The notes beneath the pieces were generated by a model that searched no databases, had not been told where the DNA came from, and was given only the letters and a program-made list of their open reading frames with translations. From positions 1-62,144 of the forward strand of contig JAGLME010000022.1 in assembly GCA_023140195.1 (NCBI GenBank): a DNA stretch of 62,144 bases. Reading direction: 5' to 3'. This document shows, in pieces, positions 55,753 through 62,144 of the stretch (positions within the stretch are counted from its first letter, which is position 1; every line of letters starts with the position of its first letter). The translations under genes and the position numbers were made by a program. This stretch comes from Thermoplasmata archaeon. Its GTDB lineage: Archaea; Thermoplasmatota; Thermoplasmata; RBG-16-68-12; SOIM01.

Positions 55753-55858
55753 GGCCGGGACCGAGAATTTCACCGCAATGGAGTCATCCAGTGCGGATTT
55801 GAACCCGGGTCGGGGGATCCACAGTCCCCTAGGATAACCAGTCTACCCCACCCCGGCC
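55753..55858 (-). tRNA. tRNA-His (GTG) with a 31-nt intron in the T-loop
   Basis: On the minus strand the 5' part gives G-1 (55858), the acceptor strand GCCGGGG, T8, a D-arm (GGGT...TCCT), and the anticodon stem-loop GGGGA-CTGTGGA-TCCCC with anticodon GTG at 55820-55822. The T-stem 5' strand CCGGG and loop TTC are followed by non-tRNA sequence; the matching T-stem 3' strand CTCGG and acceptor TCCCGGC (one G-U pair) appear 31 bases later, then C73, which pairs with the encoded G-1 as is diagnostic for tRNA-His. Removing 31 bases restores a seven-base T-loop (TTCAATT or TTCAAAT). CCA is not encoded. A CTATATGT box lies about 26 nt upstream (near 55885). Confidence 0.82.
55766..55800 (-). other. 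Intron inside the tRNA-His T-loop
   Basis: A 31-nt intron lies within this stretch; the exact phase is ambiguous because of repeated A/T bases at both joints (55800-55770 through 55796-55766). It folds as a hairpin: CCGCA pairs with TGCGG and, inside, TGGA pairs with TCCA around a TGAC loop. With TTC and TGA as three-base bulges and a near-complete AAAT/AATT helix between them, this resembles a relaxed bulge-helix-bulge, the substrate of the archaeal splicing endonuclease. Confidence 0.7.
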
Positions 55859-55880
55859 GCGCCACAAATATCCACTTCAG

Positions 55881-55890
55881 ACATATAGAT
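55881..55890 (-). promoter_or_regulatory. TATA-like box of the tRNA-His gene
   Basis: ATCTATATGT on the minus strand, centred about 27 nt before the mature 5' end at 55858. It lies between the stop of the giant coiled-coil gene and the tRNA, so the tRNA has its own promoter. Confidence 0.55.
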
Positions 55891-55921
55891 TTTTTCGGCA
55901 TGGAAAAGAAAGGGAAACGTG

Positions 55922-58900
55922 TCAGGCCGTTGCTTCTGCAGACTCCTTCACATAAATCCTGACATGCTCATCCCCCAGCCTCATTTCGACGCTGTGGCTC
56001 TCGCCGTCCCCCTGCCAATCCGATGGCCTGAACTTGAACGAAGTGCATTTGACTTCGGTGACAATGTCGTCTATCCAATCCTCCAAAAGGGCCTTGAGCT
56101 CTTCACTCACGCAGATCTTGATCTCAACCGGATTCTCCTCTTCTATACCAGCTTCTTCCCGGGTCTTCTCGATCTCGTCAATGATCTCGCCGGCGTAACC
56201 TTCCGCAATGAGCTCCTCGGTCTGGGTCTTGTCTATGTAAATCCTACCCTTGCCGAACCTGTGCTCGGCCACGTGATCTGGAATAGAAACCTCATAGCTG
56301 ACCATGCTGCTGTCTATGGAGACCTTCTGACCCTCGATTCCGAGGCCGTAACTGCCTTTGTCCAGACCGGCCTTGATCTTCCATGGTGACTGGGACTTCA
56401 GAAGCATCTGTATCTTCCTGCTCCACTGCGGATAGACCTCCACAATCTTGTCGACATTGACTTCTATCTCCAGGTCGAGACCTTCCCATTCCTCGCCCGG
56501 TGGAACCACCAACAGTTCCTTGGCTTTGAGATGGTCCTGAATCACCCTCTTGAAATCGGAAATGACCGTTGTGGAAGCCTCGTCGTCGGGTTTGATGACA
56601 ACGAAGCTTATCGGGAAGTTCGGACCTAGATCCAGATCCCTCCGAGCTTGGGTTACGCATTGGACAATCTCGCTTATCATCGCCACATGACCTCTGAACT
56701 CGGTGCTTTCAGCCAATTCTCCGAGTTCTTTGAGGAACTCAGGCGAAAGGGTGGTATCCGGGTACGAGAACTCGCTTTTCGCATCTTCGAATCCGGCGGC
56801 ACTGCCCAAATCCGACACGAATTCCCAGGCTGTGTCCAAGTCTTCGGTTTCGATGACCCTTCTAGCTTCATCGATTATCTGCTGAGCTCCCTCAACACCG
56901 AACGTCTTGGTGACCAGCGACGACTCCAGGCTCTCGGTGAGGGCTTCCCTCTTGTCCGTCACAAAAATCAGTTCCTTGATGAATTCCCTGATGCCGGAAA
57001 CGTCGCTCATGAGACCTGTCCAACTGGAGAGTATCCCACCGAACTCCTCCTCGATCTTGGCAATGACCTCAAGGATGTGCAGGGGCAGGAGTTTCGGCTC
57101 CTGGCCGACCAGTACGGCAGCGATTGAGATCATCTTCCCCCTTTCCATCATGATCTTGCTCTCTCCGAAGTCAAGCCTCTTCAAACCGACCTTGCCCTTG
57201 CTCTTGAACGAATCCTTGACGAAATCCTGGACGACCGACAGCATACCACTGAACACGTCCTCATCGATCTCTTCCTTGTACTTGCGGGTCTCATGCGCTA
57301 TCAACCTGCCATCCCTGTGAATTAGGAACACGTCCTCGACAAGGTACGTGCCCTGTGACTCCACAGAGATCTTCTCAAGGTCTTCCAGGCAGTACTTCTC
57401 CTCGTCGAAGTATTTCTGATAATAGACCTTGACATCGATGGGCGTCTCACCCTCTTTGGTGGGTTTGAGGCCGATCTCGACCTCCTTCTTCTCCTTTGCA
57501 TCGATGTGCGAAATCGTTTCCAGACCCTTTACCTCGAAGTCTCCTGAGAAATCGACGTCGATGTTCCTTGCCGCGGTGTTGCCTTCGTTCGCTATCTCGA
57601 ATACGTACTTGTTCCATATGTCGGCCTGGAGCCCTTTCTGGGGATACTTCAACTTGAGTGCTGGAGACCTTGTTCCAATGAAATCAGCGATCATCTGGGT
57701 CGCCGACCTCTCGGCGTTTCCAATCACGGCCCTCAGCTTCTCGATGTCGTCAGGGTCCAGCTGATTTGTGTCTTCGAGTATGCTCTCGGCGTCTGTTACC
57801 TCGATGCCAATCGACTTGGCCCTTTTCACCATTCCCCGAACCGTTTCAAGATAAGTGTCAATCTCCGCTGCAGATAGTACCCCTCTTGCCTCCTCGAGAA
57901 GCTCACCGACTTCCTTCAATGATTCCTCCATGCCGCTCTGGTCGCCATCGGCCATTGCCTCTTCTGCCGCTTGAAGCCTCTCTTCGACCTTGGAAACATC
58001 CAGACCCAGTTCCTTTGCATTATTGGTCAGGAACTTGAACTCGGCCAACCTGGACGTTATCGTGTCCAACTCAGCGGTCGTTTCGGCGCTCGCGACGGTC
58101 TCCTTGAACATCTGGAGATATCTCTCAGCAGCCTCGAAGTCCTCCTTCAGCTTCGCCTCCACGGCTTCCTGAGCAAGTTCTTCGGCCTCATCAACGGGTA
58201 CTCCCTCCTGCCTGAGTTTCTCCAAGACCTGCTGGGCCTTCTCGAGTTCATCTGATATGGATGTCTCGAGGGTCCTTGACTTGGCAAGGTTGACAAACTC
58301 ATTGACCTTTTCCACGATGGAGTTGACCTTATCGACCTCCAGATTCTCCACCATTTCTTCGTTGTTCTTCAGCAGCGATTCTGCTTGGTCGACCTCAAAG
58401 CCAAGCTCTCTCGCCTCATCGACCGCCTTCTGCGCTGCAGCAAGGGCGTTCTCTATCTGGCCTCTCAGCTTTGATTTGGATTGCGATGCGCTCTCAGCCG
58501 CTTCCTCTACGCACTTCCAAGCAGACTCGTAGTCCTGTTCCTCAAGGAGGTATTTGGCCTTATGGAGCAGGTCCTGGGCCTGGGAAACGTCGGCTCCGGC
58601 GCTCTGGGCGTTCTTCATCATCTCGAGTGTGGAAGTAATAACACTTGCTTCCAGTTCCCCGATGTCGGCATCCTCGTCATCTGACACGAATATGAGCTTC
58701 TTCACGATGTCTTCTACGCCCTCAAACTCGCTCAACAGTCCACTCCAATCTTCCACGATCTCTTCATACTTCTCTTCGATCTCCTTGACGATCTCTGCCA
58801 TGTAAAGGGGGAGAAGCGCGGGTTCTTCGCCGGTCAGGATTGTGGCAAGATACACGAAATGGCCTCTTTCGATGACTACCTTGTTGTCGCCGAAGTCCAT

Positions 58901-61837
58901 CCTGCTGAGGCCTGTGGTCGCTCTGGTTCCGAATGAATCTCGAACGAACTCCTGCATCACAGTGAGCATTCCGCTGAAGATGTCGTCGTCCACTCCCTCC
59001 TTGAACTCCCGAGCCTCATGCACGATCAGCCTGCCGTCGTTATGAACCAGAAAGATGTCATCGACCAGGTAGGTCCCGATCCTGCTGATGTTGAGGCTGG
59101 ATTCCTTCTGTATTTCAAAGCATGTATCATCTAACGGTTTCTTGAAGGAGACTGACACGTCCACCGGAACATTTCCATCGACTCTAGGTTTTAGTCCAAC
59201 CTCCATCTTCTTCTTCTCTTTCGGCAGAAGGCTTGCGATCTGTTTCAGTCCTTTGACCTCGAAATCTCCCTTCAGATTCACTTTCACGTCCTCGGCAGTG
59301 ATGTTCCCTTCGTTGATGACCTCTAAAGTGTACTTGTTCCAAATGTTCGATTCAACGGCTCCCGCCGGGAGGTTCACGAGAACCTTCGGGAACCTCTCCT
59401 TGAGGAAATCTCCGATCTGGTTCCGGGCCATGCCCTCCGATTGCTCCACTAACTTCAGCGCAGCCTCATAATCGTCTTCGCCGAAGCTCTCCTGGGCGCC
59501 CTTGAACAATCCTCGGACCTCCTCGGAATCGATTCCAGCTTCTTCAGCTCTTTCTATGAGCTCGGTGATGACCTTGCTCTTTCCGACGAATTCCTCGATG
59601 AGCTTTCTCTTCTTCGACTCCCCGACCATCTCTTTGGCAGTGTCGGTGAGCATGGAGACAATTCCGTAATTCTTGGATTCGAAAGCGTCCTGGGCCTTCC
59701 TTATGACTATCTCGGCTTCATCAACGTGGCCCACTCCCATGTTCTTGGCCTCTTCAATCAAGACCTTTGCTTCCTCAAGCTCTTGAATGGCCCGAGCGCT
59801 GAGGTACACGATCTCCGCTTCTCTGAGGGACCCTTCTGCCTTCTCAACGAGGACCTTGTACTTCGAGTAGTCCTTTTCTTCGATAGCCAGATTGGCGTCC
59901 TCCAATATGACTTCGACCTCTTCCACTCGAGCACCGGTTGCCCTCGCTCGCTCGATTCCCTCCTTGATGGCCCCGACATTCTCTCTTGCGGACAACTCGA
60001 TGGACTTCTCAGATTCTTCGAGAAGCTCTTGAGCTGTCTTTGCGTATTCGATGGCTTTCTGATAGTGTCCCTGGTTCTGATGGTCCTCCGCCGTCCTGTA
60101 AACGCTCTCCACCTGGGGAACGGAGATGCCAGCTTCCGCCATCTTGTCCAGGGCGAAGCGAATAGAAGCAATGAACTCACCAGAAACGTCCTCCAAAGAT
60201 GATGTGAGTTCTTGAACCAGCTTCTCGACCCGTGTGATCAGATTCTCGGCGTCAAGGAGTCTACCTTCTTCAGCGGCTCTCTCTGCTTCCAGAAGGGAAT
60301 CGTCGGAGTCAGACACATCGACGTTTGCCCTCTTGGCCTCATCCAGTAGGAATTTTGCATCGGCAAGCCTCTTCTCCATCTCCTTCTTCTTGAGCATTGA
60401 CTCTTCTGGGAGACCTTCCTCAGCTATCCGGTAGGCCTTCTTCGCCTTCTCCAGGGCCTCCAAGAAGTTCTCTTCGCTCAGAAGAGTCTCTGCAATGGCG
60501 ACAAGATCTTCCGCGTCACTGATTTCCATATTCAAGTTCCGCGCTTGCGTCACCGATGACTTGGCTTTGTGAAGGAAGTCCTGGGCCCTTTCCCGGGAAT
60601 GTATGGCAATTGATTGGATACGCTCAATCTCCTCCATGAGGGCTTCTGCCTTGTCTAGATTCCCCTCCTGGAAGGCATATTGGACATCCTTGATGATTGA
60701 CTGAAACTCTGAGATATCCGCACCCTGCTCCCCCACATCTTTGATGATATTCCTAATCCTGCGGAACCGACGTACTGATCTTTGGGCCCTTTCATCCCTT
60801 TTTGTTGCCTCAACATCCCTTTGTATCAGATCCTGAAGGTCCGAGACCTTGTCAGAGAGAATGGCCTCCTTGAAGCTCTTCAGAAGTTCCTTGGCATTAA
60901 GGAAGTCCTCGCCGCCCTTGCTGGCCTTCTCCACTAACGCCCCTACTGCGTCCATGAGAACTTCAGTTTCCCTCTTCTTCCTTTCCCGCGTTATCCATCT
61001 TCTGTTCCTCTGGATGAGGTTCTGCATCCTTGAGTACTTGCCTTCTTCCATGGCTTTCTTGGCCCTCTCCAGGATCTCTTCGCCAGCTGAGGTATCGACG
61101 GCCATGGCCTTGAGTTCCTCCAAGTCCATGCGAACGCTCTGGAGCTTATCCTCCATCTTCTTCTTGAGCTTGGCATCAGAAATGGCCTTCTTCATTCTCT
61201 GGAAGCACTTCTGGATCTCGGCGTGTCTGTCTTCTGTCAGCGCCTGTCCGGCCATCTGAAGGTGTTCCTTTGCCTTGGAGACGTCGAGTTGCTCTTCTTC
61301 AGATGTGGTTATCTGACTCCACATCTTCTCCAAGGTGTCGTTCGATTTCTTTCGTTTCTTGGACCGCCTGGTGGCATTTCGAGCGTTCTTTACATTCACT
61401 GAAACAAGGCCGAATTTCCTCTCCTCGAGAGAGGTCTGGGCTATTCTCAGGAATTCCATGGCCTCGGATATGTCAGCGCCCATCTCATCCGCATGATCAA
61501 CGACAGGGAGGACATTCTGGATCATCCTTTCCGCCCTGAAGTATCTCTTGGCCTCGGTCACCTCAAACTTCGCATTCCTCACCAGGCTTTGAACCTCTTT
61601 GTACTCGAGAGACTTGAGAGCATTCTCCGCTTTCTCGATATACTCCTCCGAAACCGCAACATCAGCTCCAAGTTCCCTGGCATCCTTGATGAGGGTCTTG
61701 GCGTTCTTGATCAGCGACCGCGACCTTTTCTCTTTCTTCGGGTCCCGGTTCGCCGATTTCTTTGGTGCCTCCGCTTTCGAAGAATTAGAATCGGGCTTTC
61801 CGGTTTTTGCCGGCTCGGTCGAACTATACACCACCAT
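55922..61837 (-). CDS. Giant coiled-coil repeat protein ending in an IleRS C-terminal-domain homologue
   Basis: About 1971 residues, very rich in Glu, Lys and Ala, without signal peptide or membrane helix. Residues ~45-810 are roughly ten helical-hairpin repeats with the rule 'A-x-x-x-G-x-(D/E)-(V/I)-S-x-A-E...A-x-x-A-L-x-x-x-x-(Y/F)'. Then comes a module repeated twice (~814-1049 and ~1391-1625): a beta domain ('NIWNKYTLEVINEGN'; 'DIWNKYVFEIANEGN') followed by a ~125-residue alpha/beta part ('YLVDDIFLVHNDGRLI'; 'YLVEDVFLIHRDGRLI') that looks like a roadblock/longin-type sensor. Helical repeats separate the copies. Residues ~1715-1968 match the C-terminal domain of the adjacent IleRS ('PPGEEWEGLDLEI', 'GLGIEGQKVSIDSSMV', 'IAEGYAGEI'). 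ATG 61837 after AGGAGATT is preferred; GTG 61873 and ATG 61858 are alternatives. Function unknown. Confidence 0.82.
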   Translation of the reverse strand: MVVYSSTEPAKTGKPDSNSSKAEAPKKSANRDPKKEKRSRSLIKNAKTLIKDARELGADVAVSEEYIEKAENALKSLEYKEVQSLVRNAKFEVTEAKRYFRAERMIQNVLPVVDHADEMGADISEAMEFLRIAQTSLEERKFGLVSVNVKNARNATRRSKKRKKSNDTLEKMWSQITTSEEEQLDVSKAKEHLQMAGQALTEDRHAEIQKCFQRMKKAISDAKLKKKMEDKLQSVRMDLEELKAMAVDTSAGEEILERAKKAMEEGKYSRMQNLIQRNRRWITRERKKRETEVLMDAVGALVEKASKGGEDFLNAKELLKSFKEAILSDKVSDLQDLIQRDVEATKRDERAQRSVRRFRRIRNIIKDVGEQGADISEFQSIIKDVQYAFQEGNLDKAEALMEEIERIQSIAIHSRERAQDFLHKAKSSVTQARNLNMEISDAEDLVAIAETLLSEENFLEALEKAKKAYRIAEEGLPEESMLKKKEMEKRLADAKFLLDEAKRANVDVSDSDDSLLEAERAAEEGRLLDAENLITRVEKLVQELTSSLEDVSGEFIASIRFALDKMAEAGISVPQVESVYRTAEDHQNQGHYQKAIEYAKTAQELLEESEKSIELSARENVGAIKEGIERARATGARVEEVEVILEDANLAIEEKDYSKYKVLVEKAEGSLREAEIVYLSARAIQELEEAKVLIEEAKNMGVGHVDEAEIVIRKAQDAFESKNYGIVSMLTDTAKEMVGESKKRKLIEEFVGKSKVITELIERAEEAGIDSEEVRGLFKGAQESFGEDDYEAALKLVEQSEGMARNQIGDFLKERFPKVLVNLPAGAVESNIWNKYTLEVINEGNITAEDVKVNLKGDFEVKGLKQIASLLPKEKKKMEVGLKPRVDGNVPVDVSVSFKKPLDDTCFEIQKESSLNISRIGTYLVDDIFLVHNDGRLIVHEAREFKEGVDDDIFSGMLTVMQEFVRDSFGTRATTGLSRMDFGDNKVVIERGHFVYLATILTGEEPALLPLYMAEIVKEIEEKYEEIVEDWSGLLSEFEGVEDIVKKLIFVSDDEDADIGELEASVITSTLEMMKNAQSAGADVSQAQDLLHKAKYLLEEQDYESAWKCVEEAAESASQSKSKLRGQIENALAAAQKAVDEARELGFEVDQAESLLKNNEEMVENLEVDKVNSIVEKVNEFVNLAKSRTLETSISDELEKAQQVLEKLRQEGVPVDEAEELAQEAVEAKLKEDFEAAERYLQMFKETVASAETTAELDTITSRLAEFKFLTNNAKELGLDVSKVEERLQAAEEAMADGDQSGMEESLKEVGELLEEARGVLSAAEIDTYLETVRGMVKRAKSIGIEVTDAESILEDTNQLDPDDIEKLRAVIGNAERSATQMIADFIGTRSPALKLKYPQKGLQADIWNKYVFEIANEGNTAARNIDVDFSGDFEVKGLETISHIDAKEKKEVEIGLKPTKEGETPIDVKVYYQKYFDEEKYCLEDLEKISVESQGTYLVEDVFLIHRDGRLIAHETRKYKEEIDEDVFSGMLSVVQDFVKDSFKSKGKVGLKRLDFGESKIMMERGKMISIAAVLVGQEPKLLPLHILEVIAKIEEEFGGILSSWTGLMSDVSGIREFIKELIFVTDKREALTESLESSLVTKTFGVEGAQQIIDEARRVIETEDLDTAWEFVSDLGSAAGFEDAKSEFSYPDTTLSPEFLKELGELAESTEFRGHVAMISEIVQCVTQARRDLDLGPNFPISFVVIKPDDEASTTVISDFKRVIQDHLKAKELLVVPPGEEWEGLDLEIEVNVDKIVEVYPQWSRKIQMLLKSQSPWKIKAGLDKGSYGLGIEGQKVSIDSSMVSYEVSIPDHVAEHRFGKGRIYIDKTQTEELIAEGYAGEIIDEIEKTREEAGIEEENPVEIKICVSEELKALLEDWIDDIVTEVKCTSFKFRPSDWQGDGESHSVEMRLGDEHVRIYVKESAEATA

Positions 61838-62022
61838 CTGGGTGAATCTCCTAGTCATTGCCGTAACAATCACTCAACGACAATCGGAATCAACAAGATG
61901 GGGATGCGAAATAAAGGTGCTCATTCTTTTATCAGTAGCGATATTGATAACGTGCTCCTGCCAGAGACATGTCGGAATTGCATAACATGGTAATGATTTC
62001 AAGCATGAAAAGCGTGGTTTGA

Positions 62023-62041
62023 GAAATAGAAGAAAAAAGGG
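62023..62041 (-). terminator. Possible T-rich terminator
   Basis: Read on the minus strand, CCCTTTTTTCTTCTATTTC follows the stop codon of the gene that enters from the right by about 40 bases. T-runs of this kind end archaeal transcripts. Confidence 0.35.
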
Positions 62042-62082
62042 AAGAAGGTTGGTTTTGGTTTTTGGCGTTAGACAACTTCAGC

Positions 62083-62144
62083 TTAGAAGCCGTAGACGTC
62101 CTTGCGGTCCTGTCCGGATAAGCCACCGTTTCCGTTACCCTCGT
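62083..62144 (-). CDS. C-terminal end of a protein entering from the right
   Basis: On the minus strand the frame 'EGNGNGGLSGQDRKDVYGF' runs from the window edge to a TAA at 62083-62085. The Gly/Asn-rich lead into a polar C-terminus looks like real coding sequence, and a T-rich stretch follows. Too short to name. Confidence 0.4.
   Translation of the reverse strand, partial: EGNGNGGLSGQDRKDVYGF

Noticed and set aside
55785..55858. tRNA-His read as a broken pseudogene
   Set aside because: The T-stem mismatch disappears when a 31-nt intron is removed; the acceptor and T-stem 3' strands are found intact downstream.

Overview
The window is archaeal. It carries the large subunit of the archaeal clamp loader (rfcL), the wyosine enzyme Taw1, a Holliday junction resolvase of the Hjc type, a NOG1-type GTPase, the archaeal phosphomevalonate dehydratase pair, a COG1325 RNA-binding protein, a His-tRNA gene with an archaeal-style intron, and many genes with a TATA-like box 23-30 nt before the start codon and no Shine-Dalgarno (leaderless). 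The class II HMG-CoA reductase, DUF835 modules and large secreted subtilases with acidic cytoplasmic tails point to an uncultured lineage of Thermoplasmatota. That placement is inference; no 16S rRNA gene is present.

Layout. 1-5 kb: a secreted PKD protein, hjc, and an ACT-domain gene followed by queA and a bacterial-type tgt. 5-10 kb: a membrane-anchored heme/PKD protein, a YhhQ-type queuosine-precursor transporter, a KaiC-like ATPase with UbiX, and a metallo-beta-lactamase-fold hydrolase. 10-15 kb: two methyltransferases, a GNAT remnant, a membrane protein with a RING-like C4HC3 finger and a DUF835 tail, a TrmB-type regulator and a TPR protein. 15-19 kb: purS-purL-purQ. 19-22 kb: a DNA-methylase-like protein, a nitroreductase, a radical SAM protein and trmI. 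22-36 kb: secreted proteins, namely an intact 1684-aa subtilase, a CrtC/AttH lipocalin-like protein and a 2414-aa subtilase homologue with a WD40 propeller inserted inside its catalytic domain. 36-38 kb: a small zinc-ribbon membrane protein and HMG-CoA reductase. 38-40.4 kb: an AT-rich island with a serine recombinase, an overlapping HNH-recombinase gene and a ribbon-helix-helix gene. 40.5-45.5 kb: rfcL, taw1, a VTT membrane protein, nog1-like GTPase, pdxS. 45.7-49 kb: a small Cys protein, then a kinase-like protein, a COG1325 protein, PMDh large subunit and PMDh small subunit fused to a NUDIX domain. 49-51.3 kb: two paralogous double-HTH regulators. 51.3-62 kb: an isoleucyl-tRNA synthetase with a roughly 400-residue extra tail (helix-hairpin-helix, zinc ribbons, DUF835), a tRNA-His with a T-loop intron, and a giant coiled-coil protein whose C-terminus is homologous to the C-terminal domain of that same synthetase.

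Genes that fit together. queA, tgt and the YhhQ-type transporter suggest queuosine (not only archaeosine) modification by precursor salvage. HMG-CoA reductase, phosphomevalonate dehydratase and UbiX (which makes the prenyl-FMN needed by the following UbiD-like decarboxylase) are three parts of the archaeal modified mevalonate route. The strongest candidate for an undescribed system is the ileS locus: a tRNA synthetase carrying a signalling-type tail beside a giant coiled-coil protein that has captured a copy of the synthetase's C-terminal domain.
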